A stretch of 64,000 nt of DNA from Listeria innocua. GTDB taxonomy: Bacteria > Bacillota > Bacilli > Lactobacillales > Listeriaceae. Each line of letters starts with the position of its first letter. Within the stretch, counting starts at the first letter, position 1. Under the pieces are notes generated by a model, which was given only the letters and a program-made list of their open reading frames with translations, searched no databases and was not told the origin of the DNA. Positions 28,296-38,379 of the stretch are shown here, piece after piece. The position numbers and the translations under genes were made by a program. The stretch lies in NCBI RefSeq assembly GCF_028596125.1, contig NZ_CP117229.1, positions 1,348,001 through 1,412,000 on the forward strand, written 5' to 3'.

Positions 28296-28601
28296 TAAAA
28301 ATTCCTCCTTGTATTGTTTTTATTTTACGTGAAAAGAAATTACTTATAAGGCGAAAGATATACATCCTATTCCTATAGAACTAGTTAACGCCATAAATAA
28401 CGTTTCTCTTTACACCATTTAGCCTACCACGACCTAGAAACGCTTGCAATTTTTCTGCTCAGTGATGTTTCAATATTGATTTTGCATTCATTTCAAGCTA
28501 TGATTAAGTTTAGGTGGAAAAATTACGTTCTTTTGCACATACATGTATCTTTTTCCCTGAAAATGAAAAGTTAAACCATTAGGTGAGGTGTTGAAAAAAG
28601 A
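28296..28601. other. 306-base intergenic region, sodA / DUF1189
   Basis: It holds the divergent leaders of sodA (minus) and the DUF1189 gene (plus). The plus-strand promoter at 28476-28504 is clear. I see no ORF, riboswitch or strong hairpin in the rest. Confidence 0.6.
28476..28504 (+). promoter_or_regulatory. Sigma-A promoter for the DUF1189 gene
   Basis: TTGATT, a 17-base spacer, TATGAT; about 97 bases before the start codon. Confidence 0.65.
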
Positions 28602-29402
28602 ATGAATATTTTTAAACGCTTCTGGAAGAGTTTGTATTCCCCTGCGGATATTGCTTCGTTTCGAAATGATAAGATCAGAAAAAGTATCGTTTACATTATT
28701 GTTTTATCATTTGTTACTTTCCTTCCATTAGCATATTTTACTAACGTTACGACAAAAAATGCGCTGAAAGTCGGCGAAGAAACTATTACAAATGAAATTC
28801 CTGATTTTAAAGTCACAGATGGAAAATTAGTCTTAACGGACAATTCTGTCAAAAATATACCCATCTCTATTGACCAAGATGAATTACATATTTATTTTGA
28901 TGCCTCTGGAACTTTAGATAAAGATGATGTTGATAATAAAATTGCTTCTTATGATAGCGCAGTTGCTTTTTTATCAGATAGTATCTATATAACTGCTGCT
29001 GGTGTTTCTCAATCTGTAAGTTATGATACGGCTGGAATTAGTAATAAAGCTGATTTAGTGAATTTATATACGTCCATTGAATCTCTAGCGAAATACTTTA
29101 TTCCTATTGCCTTGCTTGTTCTGTTCATCTTTACGCTTGGATCGATTTTCTTCCGATTAGCTCTTTATGCGTTATTTGGATTTATTCTTTCTGGTTTCGG
29201 TCGGACGGGTATTGCTTTCCGTCAAAACTGGATGATAGCTTCTTATAGTATTACATTAGCTGCTGTTTTCACGATGGTTATGGAGGCTTTACAAGTAATT
29301 GTTCCTTTTGGAATGGAAATCAATATGGTTGTAAGTATGATCTTTGTATTCCTTGCAATTCGCTCGATTCCACCAAGCGAACCAACTATTTTAGAAAAAT
29401 AA
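28602..29402 (+). CDS. DUF1189 family membrane protein
   Basis: A 266-residue protein with one hydrophobic segment near residues 30-48, an extracytoplasmic region (about 50-160), then three to four C-terminal membrane segments. The opening FKRFWKSLYSPADIASFR and the four-helix C-terminal half match the DUF1189 family of Firmicutes. Function is unknown. The SD is GAGGTG. A terminator follows at once. In L. monocytogenes the next gene is ispG; here only a scar remains before azlC. Confidence 0.8.
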   Translation: MNIFKRFWKSLYSPADIASFRNDKIRKSIVYIIVLSFVTFLPLAYFTNVTTKNALKVGEETITNEIPDFKVTDGKLVLTDNSVKNIPISIDQDELHIYFDASGTLDKDDVDNKIASYDSAVAFLSDSIYITAAGVSQSVSYDTAGISNKADLVNLYTSIESLAKYFIPIALLVLFIFTLGSIFFRLALYALFGFILSGFGRTGIAFRQNWMIASYSITLAAVFTMVMEALQVIVPFGMEINMVVSMIFVFLAIRSIPPSEPTILEK

Positions 29403-29409
29403 TAAATTA

Positions 29410-29440
29410 ACCACTTGCGCTTTATGCAGGTGGTTTTTTT
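29410..29440 (+). terminator. Terminator of the DUF1189 gene
   Basis: ACCACTTGC / GCAGGTGGT stem with one wobble and a seven-T tail. Confidence 0.85.
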
Positions 29441-29473
29441 GTGCAAAATGCAGGTGATTTCCTATTAGAAAAG

Positions 29474-29531
29474 TGGTATGATTAGAAAATTAAAACTAAA
29501 AGGAGCGATTGCTTTGAACGAGCGCACATGA
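29474..29531 (+). pseudogene. Probable ispG (gcpE) 5' remnant
   Basis: TGGTATGAT (extended -10), then an AAAAGGAG ribosome binding site at 29497-29504, then TTG followed by codons for NERT and an immediate TGA. Bacillus IspG begins MSEITHRTK, so M-x-E-x-T fits the first five residues of ispG cut at residue six. The rest of the roughly 370-codon gene is gone: only about 85 bases separate this stop from azlC. The interpretation is inference from the start pattern and the known position of ispG in L. monocytogenes. Confidence 0.55.
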
Positions 29532-29569
29532 AGATTTGACCTTTTAGTAAAAAAGAATATATAACTTTT

Positions 29570-29601
29570 AGCCTAACATTAAGGCTCCTAGTTTTTTATT
29601 T
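29570..29601 (+). terminator. Weak terminator-like hairpin after the ispG scar
   Basis: AGCCT, seven-base loop, AGGCT, then a T-rich tract. The five-base-pair stem is short; it may be what is left of the lost gene's terminator. Confidence 0.4.
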
Positions 29602-29616
29602 TAAGGGGGAGTTTTT

Positions 29617-30318
29617 TTGGAAAAAGAAATCGAACTTAGTTTTTATGAAGGTGTGAAGGCTTGTTTGCCAACTGTACTAGGTTATGCTGGCATTGGAATA
29701 GCTGCTGGTGTTGTTGGAAGGGCTTCTCACTTAAGCGTCTTAGAAGTAACGTTGCTCGCTATTATCGTCTATGCTGGAGCTGCTCAGTTTATTATTTCGG
29801 GATTATTATTATTACAAAGCCCTATTTCAGCTATTATTTTTACTACTTTTTTAATTAATTCACGGCATTTTTTGATGAGTATGGCCGAAGCTCCTCATTT
29901 TAAAAAGTATTCCCTTTTGAATAACATTGGGATTGGAGCGCTTCTCACGGATGAAACATTTGGCGTTTCAATGAATCAAATTGGCAATAAAAAACCAGTT
30001 AGCGCAAAATGGATGCACGGAATTAACGTAACAGCCTACATAGCTTGGATTGCCGCTTGTATCTTAGGTTCTTTCATTGGGAATTGGTTGCCAAATCCAG
30101 AACAATTTGGTCTTGATTTTGCGTTATCAGCAATGTTTATCGGCTTGCTCTATTTACAAGTCGTTAGCGATAAAAGTAAAAAAATCGTGACAAGTATAGT
30201 TATTATGTTAATGGTGGCGATTTTATTAATCGTGTTTATGCGTTTTATGACACCAGAATTAGCCATTTTAGCGGCTACCTTACTTGGTTGTTTGATTGGA
30301 GTGATAGTTGAAAAATGA
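29617..30318 (+). CDS. azlC: AzlC family branched-chain amino acid exporter subunit
   Basis: A 233-residue membrane protein with about seven to eight hydrophobic segments. The N-terminal FYEGVKACLPTVLGYAGIGIAAG, YAGAAQFI and NSRHFLMSMA motifs are AzlC hallmarks. It partners with the small AzlD subunit; the pair exports branched-chain amino acids in studied relatives. The start is TTG with GGGGGAG six bases upstream. It overlaps azlD by four bases (ATGA). Confidence 0.92.
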   Translation: MEKEIELSFYEGVKACLPTVLGYAGIGIAAGVVGRASHLSVLEVTLLAIIVYAGAAQFIISGLLLLQSPISAIIFTTFLINSRHFLMSMAEAPHFKKYSLLNNIGIGALLTDETFGVSMNQIGNKKPVSAKWMHGINVTAYIAWIAACILGSFIGNWLPNPEQFGLDFALSAMFIGLLYLQVVSDKSKKIVTSIVIMLMVAILLIVFMRFMTPELAILAATLLGCLIGVIVEK

Positions 30319-30641
30319 CAATAAGTAATTATACGTTACTCGTTATTTTAGGCTGTGGTTTAGTGACATTTATTCCACGTGTCTTACCTTTTATCTTCGT
30401 TCGAAAGCTGCAACTACCCAGTGTTGTAATTCGCTATTTATCTTATGTACCTTTATGCATACTTACTGCTCTTTTCGTTCAAAGTCTTCTCATTACAAAT
30501 GAAAATAGTTTTCCTAGCATTAATATTGAAAACCTACTTGCAACCTTACCAACTATCATTACAGCTATTTTAACGAAAAATTTAATGTGGATTGTTGTTG
30601 TAGGAATTATATCAATGGCTGTTATTCGTTTGGTCATATAG
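30315..30641 (+). CDS. azlD: AzlD family transport subunit
   Basis: A 108-residue membrane protein with four hydrophobic segments and the family motif LVTFIPRVLPFIF near the N-terminus. It is translationally coupled to azlC by an ATGA overlap and is the small subunit of the AzlCD exporter. A long bidirectional hairpin follows the stop. Confidence 0.9.
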   Translation: MTISNYTLLVILGCGLVTFIPRVLPFIFVRKLQLPSVVIRYLSYVPLCILTALFVQSLLITNENSFPSINIENLLATLPTIITAILTKNLMWIVVVGIISMAVIRLVI

Positions 30642-30702
30642 AAAAGCCCTTTACTGGAGTGTGTTTTTGACGGGAATCAAAACCAGTAAAGGGCTTTTTT
30701 TT
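30642..30702. terminator. Bidirectional terminator between azlD and prsA
   Basis: A 16-bp stem (AAAAGCCCTTTACTGG and complement) capped by a further inner pairing (GTTTT..AAAAC), with T-runs in both directions. Confidence 0.9.
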
Positions 30703-30723
30703 ATTGGTGGATCCGAAGTAACT

Positions 30724-31608
30724 TTAATTAGATGTAGATGTTGAACTAGAAGATGAAGTGCTTGTATAGTCAGCAAATGCATCTTTTAAATCACTATCTT
30801 TAATATCGATATTAGCTGCTTTTAATTCTTTTTTAAGGGCAGCTGTCATATTTTCAGAAGTTAATTGAGATTTTATATAAGCAGCTTTTACGTTTGCTTT
30901 TTCTTTTGCGTAGGTACCTTTTTCTGTTTTCTTCACTAATTGAATCAAGTGGTACCCGTAAGTTGATTTAACAATTCCACTTACATCATCTTTATTTTTA
31001 AGTGCATAAGCAGCTTTTTCAAAAGTTTCGTCCATTTCACCAGGACCAAATGGATCTAGTAGTCCGCCATTTGTGCTAGTTGCAGTATCTGTTGAGTACT
31101 CTTTTGCCAAGTCAGTGAATTTCTCACCATTTTTCAATTTAGTTTGAATTTCTTTGGCTGTCGCTTCATCATCTACTAAAATATGACGCACAGTAATGTC
31201 TGGCTCCCAAGTTTTGTAGTATGTTTTTAGTTTACTTTCACTTACATTCATATTTGCTTCTGTTGCTTTTTGAACTAGAAGGTTATACTCTAAATTTTCT
31301 TTGAAAGAAGTTTTTGTTAAATTATTGGACGATAAGGTTGATTCAAATGAGTCACCGTACTGTTCTTCGTATTTTTTGTATTCTGCATTTACTTCTTTTT
31401 CAGTAACAGTGTATTTATCTTCTAAGATTTTTTTGAAAGTAAGTTGTTGCACGACCTCATTACCGTAAGTCGTTTTCATCGCTTCATATAGCTCGTCTTG
31501 TGTGACATTTCCTGCATCTGTTTTTACTACTGCACTACTTCCGCACCCAGCGAGTAAAAGTAGTGTCGCTGCTACTAGGGAAATCATCACTTTTTTTAAT
31601 TTTGTCAA
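30724..31608 (-). CDS. prsA: PrsA-type foldase lipoprotein (parvulin)
   Basis: A 294-residue secreted lipoprotein. The signal sequence ends in the lipobox LLAGC (Cys22). A central parvulin domain (about 135-225) contains ITVRHILVDDE, GGLLDPFGPGEM and STYGYHLIQLVKK. The C-terminus is a Ser/Thr-rich tail. It folds secreted proteins at the membrane-wall interface. It corresponds to PrsA1 of L. monocytogenes by position; the virulence-linked PrsA2 is elsewhere. Confidence 0.93.
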   Translation of the reverse strand: MTKLKKVMISLVAATLLLLAGCGSSAVVKTDAGNVTQDELYEAMKTTYGNEVVQQLTFKKILEDKYTVTEKEVNAEYKKYEEQYGDSFESTLSSNNLTKTSFKENLEYNLLVQKATEANMNVSESKLKTYYKTWEPDITVRHILVDDEATAKEIQTKLKNGEKFTDLAKEYSTDTATSTNGGLLDPFGPGEMDETFEKAAYALKNKDDVSGIVKSTYGYHLIQLVKKTEKGTYAKEKANVKAAYIKSQLTSENMTAALKKELKAANIDIKDSDLKDAFADYTSTSSSSSTSTSN

Positions 31609-31711
31609 ACTGTTCCTCTCCTTCTTCTTTCGGCTACTTATTACTTTAACGATAAAAAGTGTCGAGAATAAGAAACAAATATGAAATAACTATGAACATT
31701 ATCTGCAAAAT

Positions 31712-31741
31712 AAAAAAAGGTCCTGAATGCGGACCTTTTTT
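31712..31741 (-). terminator. Terminator of the zurAMR operon
   Basis: AAAAAAGGTCC, an eight-base loop, GGACCTTTTTT; T-run on the minus strand after the zurR stop. Confidence 0.9.
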
Positions 31742-31745
31742 ACTA

Positions 31746-33039
<1,294 letters not shown>

Positions 33040-33819
33040 CCTCCCTTCTACGTTGTTCTGCTAATATTTCAAGTTCGCGGTCGGCCAAATAATGTTGGTA
33101 TTCATGGGCTGAACCGTCAAAAATAATTCGTTTATTAATACTAATAACATGATTAACATACGTATTCACTGCAACTAAATCATGCGTTACGAGTAAAAGC
33201 GTCATTTCTTCTGTCCGGTTTAATTCTGCTAAAAGTTCATAAAATGCTTTTACATTTTCTACATCGACTCCAACAGTCGGCTCGTCTAAAATTAAAAGCT
33301 CTGGTCTACTAACTAGTGCACGCGCGATAAAAACACGTTGTTGTTGACCACCGGAAAGTTCACCAATATTGCGATGTAGATAATCAGTCATTTCAACTCG
33401 TTTCAAAGCATAATCAATAGCTTCTTTATCTTGATTATTCAATGTTTTAAATAAGCCTTTTTTCTTTGTTAAACCACTTGCAACGACTTCTTTCACAGTA
33501 GCAGGAAAAGCGGAATTAAAAGCATTCGATTTTTGAGAAACAAAGCCAATTTTGACCCAATCTTTGAAATCTGCTTGTTTTTCTCCAAATAAAGCTATAC
33601 TTCCTTGTTGTTTTTTGAGTACGCCAAGGATTAATTTTAACATAGTTGATTTACCTGAGCCGTTAGGGCCGATTAGACCAGTAAAACTGCCTTTTTCCAC
33701 TTGAAAATGAATGTTTTCTAAGGCATGTTCTTTGTCATAATGGTAACTTACATTATTTACTTCTATGATTTTGTTCATTCATGTTTCTCCTTTGACAGCA
33801 TTTGCTAGCCGCTTTTACT

Positions 33820-33848
33820 AGTATATAAAAGATTGGTTAAAATGTAAA
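33820..33848 (-). promoter_or_regulatory. Sigma-A promoter of zurAMR
   Basis: On the minus strand TTTACA, a 17-base spacer, TATACT. The -35 overlaps the adjacent Zur box by three bases. Confidence 0.75.
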
Positions 33849-33866
33849 TCGTAATTACTTCGAATT
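33846..33866. promoter_or_regulatory. Zur box
   Basis: AAATCGTAAT, one base, then a half-site matching 7 of 10 positions of the complementary ATTACGATTT of the Bacillus Zur consensus. It overlaps the -35 of zurA, the right place for repression. Consensus match is read from sequence; binding is inferred. Confidence 0.75.
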
Positions 33867-33875
33867 AAAAAATAG

Positions 33876-33912
33876 CCAAAAAAACCTGGAAAGCTTGGAG
33901 CATTTCCAGGTT
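33876..33912 (-). terminator. ppaC terminator
   Basis: AACCTGGAAA and TTTCCAGGTT arms (10 bp) with a T-run on the minus strand, eight bases after the ppaC stop. Confidence 0.9.
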
Positions 33913-33919
33913 CGGATAA

Positions 33920-34846
33920 TTATTTAGCAAAAGTATCCGTTAAGATTGGAACAACTTGTTTTTTGCGAGATACGACACCTTTAAGTGGTGCTTGATTTTC
34001 CACAAATTTAACGCCATATGCTTCTTCTACAACGGCTGTCTTGGAACCAATAGCAATTCCAACCGAGTCATTAGTAAGAATATTAGTGATGACAAATAAG
34101 TACAAATCAAGTCCTTTATCCACAATATTTTGTGTCATAAGTGCTTCAACTTCTGCGCGACGGCTAAGTACATCGTTTACATCGACAACATTGATTTGAG
34201 CGATTTCTACTTTGCTACCGTTCATGTTGAATTCTTTCGCATCAAGTAATAGTTCAGCAACTGTTTTTTTGCTAACATCAGCTCCAGCTTTTAGCATTTC
34301 CATGCCGTATGCTTGAATATCAACGTCTGCAATGAGTGCTAATTTTTCAGCAGCCACTTTATCTTCTTCTGTGCACGTTGGTGATTGGAAAAGAAGTGTG
34401 TCAGAAATAATTGCGGAAAGCATTAAGCCTGCGACTGTTTTACTTACTTCTACTTCATTTTCACGGAACATTTTTAGTAGGATTGTAGTAGTACATCCAA
34501 CTGGCTCAGCTCGGTAGTATAGTGGATCAGATGTCTCGAAATTAGCGATGCGGTGATGATCAACGACTGCAACTACTGTCACATCGTCAATATCATCCAC
34601 ACTTTGTTGGCGTTCATTATGGTCAACAAGTGCGACTTCAGAAACTTCATTTGCAACAGTTTCAACTAAGCGAGGAGCTGTTACTTGGAAATAATCAAGT
34701 ACAAAAGCTGTTTCACTATTAAGCTCTCCTAAACGAACCGCTTCAATATCTGCTCCTTGTGCTTTTTTTAATTCTGCGTAACTAATGGCAGAACAAATCG
34801 TATCTGTATCTGGATTTTTATGACCGAATACAAGTGTTTTTGTCAT
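33920..34846 (-). CDS. ppaC: Manganese-dependent inorganic pyrophosphatase
   Basis: A 308-residue family II pyrophosphatase (DHH/DHHA2). Metal-site motifs are [10 protein letters not shown] at the N-terminus, LVDHNE, and VAVVDHHRI around residue 95. The C-terminal SRKKQVVP is the substrate-binding signature. It hydrolyses pyrophosphate from biosynthesis and needs Mn2+. It follows nfo by 16 bases and probably shares its transcript. Confidence 0.96.
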   Translation of the reverse strand: MTKTLVFGHKNPDTDTICSAISYAELKKAQGADIEAVRLGELNSETAFVLDYFQVTAPRLVETVANEVSEVALVDHNERQQSVDDIDDVTVVAVVDHHRIANFETSDPLYYRAEPVGCTTTILLKMFRENEVEVSKTVAGLMLSAIISDTLLFQSPTCTEEDKVAAEKLALIADVDIQAYGMEMLKAGADVSKKTVAELLLDAKEFNMNGSKVEIAQINVVDVNDVLSRRAEVEALMTQNIVDKGLDLYLFVITNILTNDSVGIAIGSKTAVVEEAYGVKFVENQAPLKGVVSRKKQVVPILTDTFAK

Positions 34847-34862
34847 TATTTTCGTCTCCTTT

Positions 34863-35756
34863 TTAACTGTTTTGAATTTTATTTAATAAATCTGGGTCAA
34901 ATTCGCCATTTCTTAACATGGCGATTTCCCATTTGTATGGTGCTTTTTTCGATGCTTTATCTTCGCCGACATAAGGCGTTTCAAGGATTTTTGGAATGTT
35001 CGATAATTGTGGATGATGAACAATATAGTGAAGTGCATCAAAGCCGATATGACCAAAACCAATATTAGCATGACGGTCTTTATGTGCGCCTCGCTCATTT
35101 TTACTATCATTGATATGTAACACTTTTAAGCGGTCAATACCGATAATTTTATCAAATTCATTTAACACTCCGTCAAAATCATTGACAATATCGTAACCAG
35201 CATCGTGTGTATGACATGTATCGAAAGTAACGGATAATAATTCATTATGAGTCACACCGTCAATAATTTGTGCTAGTTCTTCAAAAGTGCGACCACATTC
35301 AGAACCTTTTCCAGCCATTGTTTCTAAAGCGATTTGTACATCTTGATCGTGTATTAATGCTTCGTTAAGCCCTTGGATAATTTGTTTAATTCCTTTGTCC
35401 GCACCTTCACCGACATGCGCACCGGGATGAAGTACGATTTGTTTTGCACCAAGCGCACGCGTACGTTCGATTTCAGATTGTAAGAAATTAACGCCTAATT
35501 CAAATGTTTCTGGCTTAACTGAGTTACCAATATTGATAATATAAGGCGCATGAACCACGATGTCAGCCATGTCGTGAGCTTTCATGTGTTCTAAGCCTGC
35601 TTCAATATTTAACTCTTCAATTGGCTTTCTACGCGTATTTTGCGGAGCGCCAGTATAAATCATAAACGTATTTGAGCCGTAAGAAGCTGCCTCTTCACTT
35701 GCGCCAAGAAGCATTTTCTTTCCACTCATTGATACATGAGAACCTAGTCTTAACAT
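34863..35756 (-). CDS. nfo: Deoxyribonuclease IV (AP endonuclease)
   Basis: Endonuclease IV cuts 5' of abasic sites in base excision repair, using a trinuclear zinc centre. The 297-residue TIM barrel begins [15 protein letters not shown]. Metal-ligand motifs include [59 protein letters not shown] and [10 protein letters not shown]. The start at 35756 is preferred because the upstream GTGAGG is its SD; a five-codon longer ORF exists. It lies 15 bases after cshB. Confidence 0.95.
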   Translation of the reverse strand: MLRLGSHVSMSGKKMLLGASEEAASYGSNTFMIYTGAPQNTRRKPIEELNIEAGLEHMKAHDMADIVVHAPYIINIGNSVKPETFELGVNFLQSEIERTRALGAKQIVLHPGAHVGEGADKGIKQIIQGLNEALIHDQDVQIALETMAGKGSECGRTFEELAQIIDGVTHNELLSVTFDTCHTHDAGYDIVNDFDGVLNEFDKIIGIDRLKVLHINDSKNERGAHKDRHANIGFGHIGFDALHYIVHHPQLSNIPKILETPYVGEDKASKKAPYKWEIAMLRNGEFDPDLLNKIQNS

Positions 35757-35771
35757 AAATTCATTCCTCAC

Positions 35772-37079
35772 TTATCGTTTTTTCCGTCTTTCACGACGTT
35801 TGATTTCGTTCATTTTATAATTAATTTTCTTTTTATAATTTGGCTTACCTTTTTGTTTTGCTTTTTTACGCATACCGATTTCGCGCGGATCAGCTGTTTC
35901 GCGTTTAGCTTCACGTTTTGCACGGCGATTGCGGTCTTCTAGTGTAACGAATTCTTTATTTTTCCAATCAACATGTTTAAACTCGATACCCATTTTTTCA
36001 AGTTGATTTAGGCGATCTTCATCTGACGGTTCAAATAAAGTAAGTGCAATACCTGAATGTCCTGCACGTCCAGTCCGACCAGTACGGTGAATATAAAAAT
36101 CGAGATCATCTGGTAATTCATAGTTTACAACATGACTAATTCCTTGAATATCAATACCACGAGCAGCTAAATCTGTCGCAACAACATATTGATAATCTAA
36201 GTTTTCGATTTGTTTCATCGTCCGTTTACGTTCACGAGGATTTACATCGCCGTGGATTTTCGCTACTTTTAGCCCACGTTCGATTAAACCGTTCGCTACT
36301 TCATCAGCAGTTGTTTTTGTATTAGTAAAAACAATCGCTAAATAAGGCTGTGAACCAACTAAAACATTTTTAAGTAAATCAAGTTTATTACGGCTACGAG
36401 TTGCCATAATACGATGTTCCACTGTTTTTGAAGCAGCAACTTTTGGTTGAATGTGCTCATAACGTGGATTTTCCATATATTTGCTTAAAAATGGTTTTAA
36501 TTTTTGCGGAATTGTCGCGGAAAAAACAAGCATTTGTAAATTAGCAGGCATTTTTCCAGCAATATGGTCGACATCGTTTAAGAAGCCCATATCAAGTGTC
36601 ATATCTGCTTCGTCAATAACTAATGTTTTAGCAGTATGAACAAATAAGGCTTGTTCGCGAATTAAGTCATTAATACGACCTGGTGTTCCAACAATAATTT
36701 GTGGTTGTTTTTTCAGTTTATCAATTGCACGTTGTTTATCCGTACCACCAATAACGAGTTGAACAGCGATTTCTTTTTCACTAAATTTCGTTACTTTGCG
36801 AATTTCATTATAAATTTGAGTAGCAAGCTCGCGACTTGGTGCCGTAATAACCGCTTGTACTGCATCTTTTTCAGGATTCACATTGTTAATAATTGGCAAA
36901 ATAAAAGTATGGGTTTTCCCTGTACCAGTTTGAGATTGGCCAATGATACTTTCACCTTTTAAAATGCCTGGGATTAGCTTTTGTTGTACTTCTGTTGGCT
37001 CATAGAATCCTAATTTATCTATTGCAAGTCCAATAAAAGGTTGAAAGCCAAATTGGTCAAACCTTGATTTCTTCGTCAT
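35772..37079 (-). CDS. cshB: DEAD-box RNA helicase CshB
   Basis: A 435-residue helicase. The Q motif is FYEPTEVQQKLIPGIL, motif I is SQTGTGKTH, motif II is VIDEADM, motif III is SAT, and motif VI is HRTGRTGRAG. After about residue 370 comes a very basic tail typical of YqfR/CshB. These helicases act in ribosome assembly and cold adaptation. The start at 37079 follows GGAGTGG; an upstream extension of 12 codons has no start signal and covers the promoter region. First gene of cshB-nfo-ppaC. Confidence 0.93.
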   Translation of the reverse strand: MTKKSRFDQFGFQPFIGLAIDKLGFYEPTEVQQKLIPGILKGESIIGQSQTGTGKTHTFILPIINNVNPEKDAVQAVITAPSRELATQIYNEIRKVTKFSEKEIAVQLVIGGTDKQRAIDKLKKQPQIIVGTPGRINDLIREQALFVHTAKTLVIDEADMTLDMGFLNDVDHIAGKMPANLQMLVFSATIPQKLKPFLSKYMENPRYEHIQPKVAASKTVEHRIMATRSRNKLDLLKNVLVGSQPYLAIVFTNTKTTADEVANGLIERGLKVAKIHGDVNPRERKRTMKQIENLDYQYVVATDLAARGIDIQGISHVVNYELPDDLDFYIHRTGRTGRAGHSGIALTLFEPSDEDRLNQLEKMGIEFKHVDWKNKEFVTLEDRNRRAKREAKRETADPREIGMRKKAKQKGKPNYKKKINYKMNEIKRRERRKKR

Positions 37080-37113
37080 AAAATATTTCCACTCCGTTCT
37101 ATACCTAGTAGCC

Positions 37114-37122
37114 ATTATAGCA
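37114..37122 (-). promoter_or_regulatory. Extended -10 promoter of cshB
   Basis: TGCTATAAT on the minus strand, about 35 bases upstream of the cshB ATG, with a poor -35. Confidence 0.6.
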
Positions 37123-37215
37123 CATATTAGGTCATTCGTGCGCGCGATAAGACAACTTTGTCAAAACAATCAAATCGATTATGCTAATTACAGAATTTTT
37201 TAAAGAAATAACGCA

Positions 37216-37256
37216 AAAAAACGACTAATTTCCATAAAAGAAATTAGTCGTTTTTA
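37216..37256 (-). terminator. Terminator of the rpoD-trmK-nif3 side
   Basis: AAAACGACTAATTTC with its complement around a seven-base loop, with T-run on the minus strand, ending two bases before the Nif3-family stop. Confidence 0.9.
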
Positions 37257-37257
37257 A

Positions 37258-38379
37258 TTAACAAAATTGGAAAGGATCCGTATTGACCTCTGAAACAATA
37301 AATTCTGCTTCATAATCTAAAATTTTAGCTTGCTCTTCCATTTTGTTTTTCAAGTAGCCTTTCATTACTTTTTCAATATTATGTCCGGCATCAATAGTCG
37401 GTAAATTAATAGCTAGTAAATCATGAGCTGTATGATAATAAACATCTCCTGTAATGAAAACATCGGCGCCTGTAGCTTTTGCTTGGTGAATAAATTTATT
37501 TCCATCCCCACCAATAATGGCTACCTTTTGGACGTTAGCTTTTAAATCTCCGACAAAACGAACATTATCAATTGCGAAAGCTGTTTTCAACTTATCAATA
37601 AAAGAAACCATACTAATTTTTTTAGGTAAAGTTCCGACTCGACCAAGTCCTTCTTTGTAAGTCTGTGTTTCGAGTGTATATACATCGATTGCTGGTTCCT
37701 CATATGGATGAGCAATTTTCACAGCTTTTGTGATGGTTTCAGTTAAATATTGAGGGAAAATCGCTTCTATTTTAACTTCAGGAATAGAAGTTAAAGTTTC
37801 TTTTTCGCCGATAGTTGGATTTGCGTCTGTACCTGGTTTAAATGAACCAATTCCAGTTGTATGGAAAGTACATTCTGTATAATTTGTGCCTATTTGTCCT
37901 GCTCCATTATTTACAAGTGCTAAACGGACAGATTCTAGTTCATTTTCCGGGACATAAACAGCAATTTTGCAATAAGGTTCTGTATAAGTTTCCTCAATCA
38001 TCGTAGTATCTTGTAAATGCAGTAAATCAGCTAAAATATCATTCACTCCGCCTTGAGCAATATCTAAATTCGTATGCGCAGCAAAAACGGTAATATCGTG
38101 CTTAATAAGTTTTTTGATCATTTTACCTTGTTTCGTTGTTGTATCAATGTGTTGTGTTGGACGGTATAAGAACGGATGGTGCGCGATTATTAAATCCACT
38201 CTTTTTTCAATCGCTTCATCCACTACTTCTTCTAATACATCTAATGTAAACATAACTTTTCTTACTTTTTTGGATAAATCTCCTACTTGAAGGCCGATTG
38301 GATCGCCTTCCATTGCTAATTTTTTAGGAGCAATTTTTTCCATTATTGCGGTATATTCATAACCATTTGCGACTTTCAT
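37258..38379 (-). CDS. Nif3/DUF34 family metal-binding protein (YqfO-like)
   Basis: A 373-residue Nif3-like protein. The two outer segments form the Nif3 core with a dinuclear metal site: IIAHHPFLYRP and VFAAHTNLD at the N-terminal side, ADVFITGDVYYH and TIDAGHNIEK at the C-terminal side. The middle insertion (about 130-235) is the PII/CutA-like domain of the long YqfO form. Function is unsettled, despite the old label GTP cyclohydrolase I type 2. It overlaps trmK by four bases. Confidence 0.9.
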   Translation of the reverse strand: MKVANGYEYTAIMEKIAPKKLAMEGDPIGLQVGDLSKKVRKVMFTLDVLEEVVDEAIEKRVDLIIAHHPFLYRPTQHIDTTTKQGKMIKKLIKHDITVFAAHTNLDIAQGGVNDILADLLHLQDTTMIEETYTEPYCKIAVYVPENELESVRLALVNNGAGQIGTNYTECTFHTTGIGSFKPGTDANPTIGEKETLTSIPEVKIEAIFPQYLTETITKAVKIAHPYEEPAIDVYTLETQTYKEGLGRVGTLPKKISMVSFIDKLKTAFAIDNVRFVGDLKANVQKVAIIGGDGNKFIHQAKATGADVFITGDVYYHTAHDLLAINLPTIDAGHNIEKVMKGYLKNKMEEQAKILDYEAEFIVSEVNTDPFQFC

